Translations under genes and position numbers: made by a program
Notes under the pieces: generated by a model
Databases searched by the model: none
Told to the model about the DNA's origin: nothing
Seen by the model: only the letters and a program-made list of their open reading frames with translations
NCBI GenBank assembly: GCA_905215635.1
Contig: CAJMQX010000008.1
Coordinates: 1-13,233, forward strand
DNA from: an uncultured bacterium
GTDB taxonomy: Bacteria > Bacillota_I > Bacilli_A > RF39 > UBA660
Direction: 5' to 3'
DNA: 13,233 nucleotides
Shown: positions 8,009 to 13,233 of the stretch, piece by piece
Numbering within the stretch: position 1 is the first letter of the stretch
How the letters are laid out: each line of letters opens with the position of its first letter

Positions 8009-8042
8009 CTTCCCTTCTTTTATAAGATATTCATAAGGGAAG
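8009..8042 (-). promoter_or_regulatory. hairpin sequestering the SD of the M23 gene
   Basis: CTTCCCTT (8042-8035) and AAGGGAAG (8016-8009) are perfect 8-base complements across an 18-base loop in the patatin-M23 gap. The 3' arm is the only SD-like sequence for the M23 gene. No U-run follows, so it does not look like a terminator. If folded it would hide the ribosome site; this role is inferred. The loop holds a 4-codon ATG ORF ending in TAA. Confidence 0.55.
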
Positions 8043-8059
8043 AATTTAATTAGTATAAA

Positions 8060-9148
8060 TTATAAGTATTTAGCTAAATAATAAGCAGCTTTATATTCTT
8101 TTACAAAGGACTTAATAATATTGACATTAATCTTTCTGTTATTATTCTTAAGATTATAGTATATATACATAATTTGTTCTTGTTTATTTAAAATATCTTT
8201 AAGATTGATACTATCAATATAGTTAACTTTAGATATTTTATTACTTAATGTATGAAGATATTTCTTATTAGTATAGATAATAGTATCATTTAGATTAAAT
8301 ACTTTTCCTAGGTACTCTAAAGTATCAATATATTTATTTATAGTAGGAAAAATATCATCCTTTTTATAAATTTTATCTATGTCTTTAAAGGTATATCTTT
8401 TACCATAAAATCTTTTAAATATCTTCATAGTATCATTATAACCATATTTTAAATTCTTTCTAGCTTGCTTAGCATCAAATACTAAAGGAATACCAATATT
8501 ATTATTAGGTTTAATATAAATAACATTTTCTTTCTTGATAGGAATATGAATTTTATTAAGACTACTTATATCTACGATGATAAACTTCTTTGCACCCATT
8601 CTTTTAGCTAGCTCAATAGGCATACTTTTACGAAAACCACCATCAATATACTTATTTTTTTCTATTTCTTTTACTTTAAATACAGGATATACTGTAGAAG
8701 ACGCTATTAAATAATCGATAAATTTATCTTTAGGGATTTCTCTTTTGGTTAACTCAATTAACTTTAAATTAGGATATTTTACAGTAGTTAGACCATAATC
8801 TATTTGAGAAGAATATATTTTATTAATATCAAGACATGCTATTAGATTATTTTTTAGATTACTAGGTTCTAGACCACCACTTTTAACAGATTTTAAATAA
8901 TTTACAACCAATTCCATATCAGAATTATAAATTATTTTTTCTTCAAAGACAGTTTCAATGTTAATGTTTTTCCAAAGGTCTTCGGCTAATTTTAAAGTAC
9001 CTTGGGTATATAGAGCACCATTAATTGATCCAATTGAAGCACCAGTTACAATATCACATTTAATGTCTAATTCTTCTAAAGCCTTCCAAACTCCTACTTC
9101 ATAAGCACCTCTAGCTCCGCCTCCTGAGAAGATTAAAGCTGTTTTCAT
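8060..9148 (-). CDS. patatin-like phospholipase family protein
   Basis: This 362-residue protein is a predicted cytoplasmic lipid acyl hydrolase with a Ser-Asp dyad. It has the oxyanion-hole glycine loop GGGARG (9-14), nucleophile elbow GASIG with Ser38, and catalytic Asp169 in the DGG motif. The core ends near residue 200 and resembles the RssA/YchK type. The remaining ~160 residues are a Lys/Tyr-rich extension beginning around [13 protein letters not shown], often seen in Bacillota homologues. No signal peptide or membrane helix is evident. The start is set by SD GGAGGA 8 bases upstream and the immediate glycine-loop alignment. The M23 gene follows in the same direction. The substrate is unknown; phospholipid or lysophospholipid is inferred from the family. 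Confidence 0.9.
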   Translation of the reverse strand: MKTALIFSGGGARGAYEVGVWKALEELDIKCDIVTGASIGSINGALYTQGTLKLAEDLWKNINIETVFEEKIIYNSDMELVVNYLKSVKSGGLEPSNLKNNLIACLDINKIYSSQIDYGLTTVKYPNLKLIELTKREIPKDKFIDYLIASSTVYPVFKVKEIEKNKYIDGGFRKSMPIELAKRMGAKKFIIVDISSLNKIHIPIKKENVIYIKPNNNIGIPLVFDAKQARKNLKYGYNDTMKIFKRFYGKRYTFKDIDKIYKKDDIFPTINKYIDTLEYLGKVFNLNDTIIYTNKKYLHTLSNKISKVNYIDSINLKDILNKQEQIMYIYYNLKNNNRKINVNIIKSFVKEYKAAYYLAKYL

Positions 9149-9187
9149 ATATTATTCCTCCATATAATTATATTTTATATTGATTTT

Positions 9188-9216
9188 ATTTTAACAAATA
9201 GAAGATATTTTGTCTA
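9188..9216 (-). promoter_or_regulatory. probable promoter of the patatin/M23 genes
   Basis: TAGACA (9216-9211), a 17-base spacer and TAAAAT (9193-9188) resemble the housekeeping consensus (5/6 and 5/6). It lies about 40 bases before the patatin start codon. No other promoter is visible before M23, which supports one transcript. Confidence 0.6.
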
Positions 9217-9315
9217 TTTATTAGATTTAATTTATTATTAAAAATAGACTTATGTAAAGCCTCTTAATAAATACATTTTTTAAATTAAAATTATAAATAA
9301 TCAATTTAAATATTC

Positions 9316-10188
9316 TTATTGTTCATCAATATTTATTAATTCATATTCCTTATTACCAACATTTAGTTCATATGCTGAATCAATAGTATGAACACCATTT
9401 CTTGATTCTATTCTTTCAATTAAATGATCTTTACCTGGATCAGTAGAATTGTATACTAAATCTAGGCAAGCTTTATCTATAGCAACAGGATCTGTTGATG
9501 CGAGAATACCAATATCTTTCATACAAGGGTCTTCTGCTTTAGCACAGCAGTCACAGTCAACAGACATATTACACATAACATTAATATATGCAATATTGCC
9601 TTTAAATAAATTTACCACTGATGAAGCAGCATCAGCCATAGATTCTAAGAATGAGTCATGATCAGCAGTCCATAACTTAGAAGGATCACCTGCTCCATGA
9701 ATATAAGCTTTGCCATAAGAAGAGGCACATCCAATAGATAATTGCTTTAATGCTCCACCATAGCCGCCCATTGGATGACCTTTGAAATGAGATAATACTA
9801 ACATTGATTTATAGTTGGTAATATTCTTACCAAGATAGTTTTGTTTTATAACTTTACCATTAGGAATAGATACTTCTTTATCTGGACCTTCAGCATCTAA
9901 TAAATCAACATTAAAATACTTAGTCCATTCATGATCCCTTAATAGTTTTTTATGCTTTTCAGTAGTATTTCTAGCTCCATCATAAGCAGTATTACATTCA
10001 ACAATTGTACCATTTACATATTCAATTATTTCCTTAAAATATTCTGGATGAAGAAAGTTTTGATTTCCAGCTTCACCAGAATGAACTTTTACAGCGACAG
10101 GATTTGGTAATTCAATATTTAAGTGCTTATATATATTTACTAATGAAGCACTACTTAAGTCCTTAGTAAAATAAACTTTACTTTTCAT
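9316..10188 (-). CDS. DUF362 domain-containing protein
   Basis: This 290-residue protein of the DUF362 family has no firmly assigned function. The family signature region is visible as SHFKGHPMGGYGGALKQLS (133-151). A cysteine cluster Cys206, Cys212, Cys214, Cys215 and Cys222 suggests an iron-sulphur or metal site. It lacks the extra ferredoxin domain found in some relatives. No signal peptide or membrane helix is seen, so it should be cytoplasmic. SD AGGAG lies 9 bases before ATG. It is probably monocistronic: 167 bases and a separate promoter divide it from the patatin gene, and the gene on its other side is a divergent tRNA. No clear terminator follows it. Confidence 0.9.
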   Translation of the reverse strand: MKSKVYFTKDLSSASLVNIYKHLNIELPNPVAVKVHSGEAGNQNFLHPEYFKEIIEYVNGTIVECNTAYDGARNTTEKHKKLLRDHEWTKYFNVDLLDAEGPDKEVSIPNGKVIKQNYLGKNITNYKSMLVLSHFKGHPMGGYGGALKQLSIGCASSYGKAYIHGAGDPSKLWTADHDSFLESMADAASSVVNLFKGNIAYINVMCNMSVDCDCCAKAEDPCMKDIGILASTDPVAIDKACLDLVYNSTDPGKDHLIERIESRNGVHTIDSAYELNVGNKEYELINIDEQ

Positions 10189-10209
10189 TTTATCACTCTC
10201 CTAATAATA

Positions 10210-10237
10210 ATTTTAACATGATTTTAAATTATGTCTA
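10210..10237 (-). promoter_or_regulatory. probable promoter of the DUF362 gene
   Basis: TAGACA (10237-10232), a 16-base spacer and TAAAAT (10215-10210) sit about 20 bases before the start codon region. The boxes match those of the patatin promoter exactly. Confidence 0.5.
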
Positions 10238-10258
10238 TCTTTTTGATTACTTTTGTAT

Positions 10259-10264
10259 TATAAT
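10259..10264 (+). promoter_or_regulatory. -10 box for the tRNA gene
   Basis: A perfect TATAAT ends 14 bases before the mature tRNA 5' end, the expected distance. No convincing -35 box lies 16-18 bases upstream (TTGATT is too close), so the promoter is only partly supported. Confidence 0.4.
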
Positions 10265-10278
10265 TAATTTATATTTAG

Positions 10279-10352
10279 GCCTCTTTAGTTTAGTGGTAGA
10301 ACAGAAGCATGGTAAGCTTCAGAGGGCAGTTCAATTCTGCCAAGCGGCACCA
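10279..10352 (+). tRNA. tRNA-Thr (anticodon GGT)
   Basis: All cloverleaf arms are present: acceptor GCCTCTT / AAGCGGC, D-stem GTTT/GAAC, anticodon stem GAAGC/GCTTC with loop ATGGTAA, 4-base variable loop, T-stem GGCAG/CTGCC with loop TTCAATT, discriminator A and encoded CCA. Anticodon GGT reads ACC/ACT. G1-C72, C2-G71 and A73 agree with threonine identity. Two oddities: position 4 faces C69 (U-C mismatch; an A there would make the stem perfect), and position 32 is A instead of the usual pyrimidine. It may be functional or slightly decayed. Confidence 0.88.
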
Positions 10353-10362
10353 GATTGATACC

Positions 10363-10400
10363 AAACTCGAACTTTTCTTTTTTTTGATTAGTTCGAGTTT
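10363..10400 (+). terminator. terminator after tRNA-Thr
   Basis: A perfect 10-bp stem AAACTCGAAC (10363-10372) / GTTCGAGTTT (10391-10400) with an 18-base T-rich loop starts 10 bases after CCA and ends in TTTTAATAT. The long loop is unusual, but stem strength and position fit intrinsic termination. Confidence 0.65.
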
Positions 10401-10417
10401 TAATATACTTTGGAATA

Positions 10418-10426
10418 TGATAAAAT
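10418..10426 (+). promoter_or_regulatory. possible extended -10 promoter for the KilA-N gene
   Basis: TGATAAAAT is an extended -10 element about 45 bases before the start codon. The -35 position (TTTTAA) is poor and touches the preceding terminator. The same ATGATAAAAT string occurs before the orphan gene and the fic gene to the right. Confidence 0.4.
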
Positions 10427-10470
10427 AGTTATAGAAAAAATTAATTTCAAAATTATGTCAGGAGGTTTTA

Positions 10471-11390
10471 ATGAAACAAGAAATAATAAAATCAGAATTA
10501 GAAGTTAATGATAATAAAATTAAAGTAATAACTATAGATAATAAAGAATTTATATCCCTAACGGATTTAGCAAGATATGCAAATCCAGAAGAACCCAAAA
10601 TACCGATACAAACATGGATAAGAAATAAAGATGTTATTGCTTATCTAGGTTTATGGGAAAAATTAAATAATGAAAATTTTAAAGGTCACGAATTTACGAC
10701 CTTTGAAAATTTAGCTGGAAAAAATAGTTTTTATATGTCACCACAAAAATGGATTAAAGAAACTAATTCAATTGGTATTATTTCAAAATCTGGAAATAAT
10801 GGTGGACATACGCAAGAAGTGATATTGCATTAGAATTTGCTAGTTGGTTATCTCCAGAATTTAAATTATATGTTATACAAGAATTTGAAAGATTAAAAAG
10901 AAATGAATCTTATCAGTATAAAATGGATTGGACTGCAAACAGAATGTTAGCTAAAACTAATTATAGAATTCATACTGATTCAATAAAACAAAATATTGTT
11001 CCAAAAATAACTGAGAATCAAAGGAAATATATTTATGCAGAAGAAGCAGATGTATTAAATGTTGCTTTGTTTGGAATGACTGCTAAAGAATGGAAAGAAA
11101 GTAATCCAAATTTAAGAGGAAATATTAGAGATTATACGGATTTAAAACATTTATTAATATTGTGTAATTTATTACCAAATATTTCATGGAAATCTAAAAA
11201 GCATAATGACGAAGAAAATGATTCAATGTTTTCTGGTGATTTTATTGCTGGTATAAACACTCCAGATGGAATTGCAACATATCATATAAAATTACAATAT
11301 TGGGATTTATTTGATATTCCAGAACTTGAAAGAGCACCTAAGTATGATAATTATAACAATGAAGAAGTTTTAAAAGGATTTTATCTTTAA
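10471..11390 (+). pseudogene. KilA-N domain (phage antirepressor-type) protein with C-terminal extra domain, broken by a one-base deletion
   Basis: The first frame reads 120 codons from an ATG behind SD AGGAGG and stops at 10831-10833 just after GNNGG. From 10806 the +1-shifted frame continues the family sequence without a break (TYARSDIALEF, ASWLSPEFKLYVIQEFERL) to TAA at 11388. One missing base near 10804-10806 explains this; restored, the product is 306 residues. The N-terminal two-fifths is a KilA-N DNA-binding domain of phage and mobile-element regulators. A helical middle follows (NYRIHTDSIKQNIVPKI, then GMTAKEWKESNP). The last ~65 residues (FIAGINTPDGIATYHI, WDLFDIPELERAPKYD) resemble a small domain I recall mainly in phage hypothetical proteins, where it ends WDGHT. 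No long homopolymer is present at the break, so phase variation is unlikely. Sequencing error is possible. Confidence 0.85.
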
Positions 11391-11475
11391 AGAAGAGTAA
11401 TTTACGATAAAATTTTTTTACTTTTTCCTTTAAAGCAACAGGTTTGGTTGATAATCGAATTTTTCAAGATATATA

Positions 11476-11515
11476 AAAACTACTCTCAAATTAAATTGAA
11501 AGTAGTTTTATTTTG
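11476..11515. terminator. bidirectional terminator between the KilA-N pseudogene and the orphan gene
   Basis: A 9-bp stem AAAACTACT / AGTAGTTTT is extended by TCAA/TTGA after one mismatch. It is flanked by TTTTATTTTG on the plus strand and GTTTTTATAT on the minus strand, so it can end convergent transcription from both sides. The rest of the convergent gap 11391-11623 shows nothing recognisable; 11525-11565 is less AT-rich and may be a gene remnant. Confidence 0.75.
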
Positions 11516-11623
11516 TAAATTTAGTGACACACTACTGCGCTATTGGCATAATCAATAACGATGCAACTTAAATATAAATATAATTTTGACATACATAAGG
11601 CAATGTTAGACAAATTTATATTT

Positions 11624-12121
11624 TTATTTTTTTCTCTGTAATGATTTTGCTAATTTAATTTCATTTTGAAAATCGGCAATTCTTTCAGATAAAATTCCAT
11701 TTTCAATTTTTATATCTTTTATAAATTCATTAAAAATATCACTAGTTCCTATAAAATATTTTTCTTCACTTGTTTGAAAAGCTACTAATGGTTCATCGCC
11801 AACTGTATAATATTCTTTTACATTTATTAATCTATTAAAAGAAGAAGTAAGTGGTTTAATTCTACTTATATGCTTTTCTCCACATATCTCATAAAAAGAA
11901 TCTATTTCTATACTATTATCACTATTTTGAAAATAGTATTTTCCTTGATTTTCAAATACCGGATATACAAAATCAGGTACAAAATCAAACATGTTCATTA
12001 TTTCAAATAACTTATATTGATTTCTATCACTCGTTTCAAACTTTTTATGTTCTGTTGCACTTTTTATATAATCATGATTGGAAAAAATAATTTTACCATC
12101 TTTCACACTACTTATTGACAT
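11624..12121 (-). CDS. hypothetical protein, divergent from fic
   Basis: I do not recognise this 165-residue protein. It is acidic and aromatic-rich in the middle (FVPDFVYPVF, KYYFQNS, EYYTVGD), has no signal peptide or membrane helix, and ends in a predicted amphipathic helix (about 128-165) closing with a basic tail KSLQRKK. Two similar segments, KYYFQNSDN and KYFIGTSD, may mark a repeated beta unit. A good SD (GAGGTGG) sits 5 bases before ATG, and coding character is clear. It is divergent from fic across a region with paired inverted repeats, so joint control, a regulator role or a Fic-partner role are all possible but unproven. Confidence 0.75.
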   Translation of the reverse strand: MSISSVKDGKIIFSNHDYIKSATEHKKFETSDRNQYKLFEIMNMFDFVPDFVYPVFENQGKYYFQNSDNSIEIDSFYEICGEKHISRIKPLTSSFNRLINVKEYYTVGDEPLVAFQTSEEKYFIGTSDIFNEFIKDIKIENGILSERIADFQNEIKLAKSLQRKK

Positions 12122-12141
12122 AATTCCACCTCACATATTAT

Positions 12142-12150
12142 ATTTTATCA
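12142..12150 (-). promoter_or_regulatory. extended -10 promoter of the orphan gene
   Basis: TGATAAAAT on the minus strand (TG at 12150-12149, TAAAAT at 12147-12142) lies about 20 bases before the start codon. The -35 position is weak and is followed upstream by the 17-base palindrome, so a protein bound there would block this promoter. Confidence 0.5.
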
Positions 12151-12175
12151 TATTTTCAATATAGTTAAGTAAAAA

Positions 12176-12192
12176 TGCACAATCATTGTGCA
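12176..12192. repeat. 17-base palindrome TGCACAAT-C-ATTGTGCA, candidate operator
   Basis: Two perfect 8-base half-sites face each other around one central base, a geometry typical of dimeric repressor operators. It sits beside the -35 position of the orphan gene. The same half-sites recur at 12217-12224 and 12236-12243. Confidence 0.7.
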
Positions 12193-12211
12193 AAAAATGT
12201 CTAAAAAAAGT

Positions 12212-12248
12212 AAAAATGCACAATATTTTTGAAATATTGTGCATTTTT
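12212..12248. repeat. long perfect inverted repeat (17-base arms, 3-base loop) before fic
   Basis: AAAAATGCACAATATTT and its exact complement flank TTG. With a 2-base bulge, outer bases (AGTA / TTACT) extend pairing further. It contains the same TGCACAAT / ATTGTGCA half-sites as the left palindrome, here 11 bases apart. It ends 2 bases before the fic -35 box. Both strands have flanking T-runs, so it could also act as a hairpin or terminator that insulates the two transcripts. Confidence 0.75.
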
Positions 12249-12249
12249 G

Positions 12250-12278
12250 TTTACTTTTATTCTTTAAGATGATAAAAT
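12250..12278 (+). promoter_or_regulatory. promoter of the fic gene
   Basis: TTTACT (12250-12255), a 17-base spacer and TAAAAT (12273-12278) form a plausible housekeeping promoter. Predicted transcription starts near 12285, close to the SD GAGGTG (12285-12290). The leader is therefore very short and control should act on DNA via the adjacent inverted repeats. Confidence 0.65.
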
Positions 12279-12297
12279 TTTATTGAGGTGAGATAAT

Positions 12298-13233
12298 ATG
12301 AAGCCATTTGAAGCAAGCAAATTACCAATCCAATATAGTCTTGATAAAGAATTAATAAGTCTAATTTCAGAAGCTAATTTAAGATATGGAGAATACAAAT
12401 CGAATTTAAGAAATAGTCAATTTGACTCTAGATTTTTTTTAGACTCTATCATTTTAAGTGAAAGTATAAAATCTACACAAATTGAAGGGACACAAATATC
12501 TCAAGATGATATGTATTATTTGAAATACATGCCAAAAACTGATGACAATTTAGAAATACAAAATCTTAAAAAAGTTATTGAATATTCTAAAAGCTATTTG
12601 AAAGAAAATAATAAAATAAACATTAAATTTTTAAATAATATTCATAAAATATTACTTGATAGTGTTAGAGGAAATGAAAAAGAACCAGGAAAAATTAGAA
12701 ATATACAAAACTGGATAGGTCCTAAAGGATGTACTATAGAAGAAGCAATTTTTGTACCACCAGCTCCTGAAGATGTTCCTATTTTATTGGAAAATTTATT
12801 TGAATATATGAACAATGCATATATTGATCCATTATTTATAAATTTAGCAATTTCTCATTCACAATTTGAAACAATACATGCATATAGAGATGGAAATGGT
12901 AGATTAGGTAGAGCATTAATATCAATTCAGTTGGCACTATTAACAGAAGAAGAACCAATTTTATTTTTATCAGAAGTAATTGAATTATATAAACCTAGTT
13001 ATCATAAATTCTTAAATGAGAGCAGAAAAGGAAATATGATAGGTTTTATTAAATTCTTTTTACAATGTATAATAGAACAATGTAATAATAATATTGCAAA
13101 AATAAATAGGATAAAGCAAATATATATTAAAGATATGAAAAAATTAAAAGTTTTAAGAAGTAATGCTGTTTATAGAATTATGCCCGCAATAATGAGACAA
13201 ATAGTTTTTACAAAAAAAGAAATAGAAGAAGAA
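12298..13233 (+). CDS. class II Fic family protein (AMP-transferase), 3' end outside window
   Basis: The visible 312 residues run off the window with no stop. Fic enzymes transfer AMP (or another nucleotide part) from NTPs onto target hydroxyls. The core motif is HAYRDGNGR (194-202): catalytic His194, Asp198 and Arg202 are all present, with Tyr for the usual Phe at 196. An N-terminal inhibitory motif S-x-x-x-E-G (Ser59, Glu63, Gly64) marks class II, in which Glu63 blocks ATP until relieved. An N-terminal Fic_N-like region (1-100) and a likely target-binding flap (about 136-150) are present. Class II members usually continue into a C-terminal winged helix, and 283-312 would be its start. SD GAGGTG lies 7 bases before ATG. 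With an intact active site it could be a regulated AMPylator, a toxin-like enzyme or a self-limiting regulator; the operator-like repeats in front suggest tight control. Confidence 0.93.
   Translation, partial: MKPFEASKLPIQYSLDKELISLISEANLRYGEYKSNLRNSQFDSRFFLDSIILSESIKSTQIEGTQISQDDMYYLKYMPKTDDNLEIQNLKKVIEYSKSYLKENNKINIKFLNNIHKILLDSVRGNEKEPGKIRNIQNWIGPKGCTIEEAIFVPPAPEDVPILLENLFEYMNNAYIDPLFINLAISHSQFETIHAYRDGNGRLGRALISIQLALLTEEEPILFLSEVIELYKPSYHKFLNESRKGNMIGFIKFFLQCIIEQCNNNIAKINRIKQIYIKDMKKLKVLRSNAVYRIMPAIMRQIVFTKKEIEEE

Noticed and set aside
8020..8034. ATG at 8034-8032, in frame with the M23 gene, as its start
   Set aside because: It meets TAA after four codons (8022-8020), and its upstream sequence is CTTCCC, the opposite of a ribosome site. 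At most it is a tiny leader ORF.
8009..8042. Patatin-M23 gap hairpin as an intrinsic terminator
   Set aside because: No U-run follows the 3' arm on the minus strand; the arm instead coincides with the only SD of the next gene.
10279..10352. tRNA-Gly assignment because of the Gly-like D-arm
   Set aside because: The anticodon loop ATGGTAA gives GGT (Thr), and the discriminator is A, not the T usual for bacterial tRNA-Gly.
11525..11565. Less AT-rich patch as an integrase or transposase remnant
   Set aside because: The short reading frames there (such as SDTLLRYWHNQ) match nothing I can name, and no flanking repeats are visible.
12176..12248. CRISPR-like or insertion-sequence end repeats
   Set aside because: Only two repeat units exist, both palindromic, placed at divergent promoters. 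There are no spacers, no transposase and no target duplication.
1..13233. Genetic code 4 (TGA as Trp), as in Mollicutes
   Set aside because: Trp codons in the real genes are TGG and no in-frame TGA occurs. The absence of TGA stops among only eight gene ends is too weak to argue otherwise.

Overview
This window looks like the chromosome of a low-GC Bacillota, probably an uncultured gut lineage near Erysipelotrichia or the RF39-type Bacilli. Base composition is strongly AT-rich. Shine-Dalgarno (SD) sites are mostly strong (AAGGAGG, GGAGGA, AGGAGG). Trp is encoded by TGG with no in-frame TGA, so the standard code fits. The eight visible gene ends are seven TAA and one TAG. The lineage is an inference from composition and gene families, not a match to a known genome.

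Left part (1-7150, minus strand): a metal-type P-type ATPase stands behind a consensus promoter and a 5' leader that reads as a NiCo (czcD-type) riboswitch, with a terminator hairpin overlapping the aptamer. Upstream lies an operon of two overlapping ABC exporter half-transporters. They form a classic asymmetric heterodimer with one degenerate ATP site, and the second subunit carries a ~180-residue extracellular insertion. The operon has its own perfect TTGACA-17-TATAAT promoter and ends in a hairpin just before the ATPase promoter.

Middle part (7150-10190, minus strand): a patatin-like lipid acyl hydrolase, then an M23 endopeptidase/endolysin-like gene whose reading frame continues ~103 codons upstream of its first ATG and appears to start at ATT behind a hairpin-buried SD, and upstream of both a DUF362 protein with a cysteine cluster.

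Right part (10279-13233) looks accessory. It opens with a tRNA-Thr(GGT) gene that has an acceptor-stem mismatch. Then come a frameshifted KilA-N phage-type gene fused to an extra C-terminal domain, an orphan 165-residue gene, and a divergent class II Fic (AMP-transferase family) gene that runs off the window. The orphan and fic share a ~175 bp intergenic region with four TGCACAAT half-sites arranged as two inverted repeats. This divergent module is the best candidate for an undescribed regulated system. The metal-riboswitch/ATPase pair is the best supported functional story. No CRISPR array, rRNA or intact mobile element is visible, and no gene-free stretch exceeds 300 bases.
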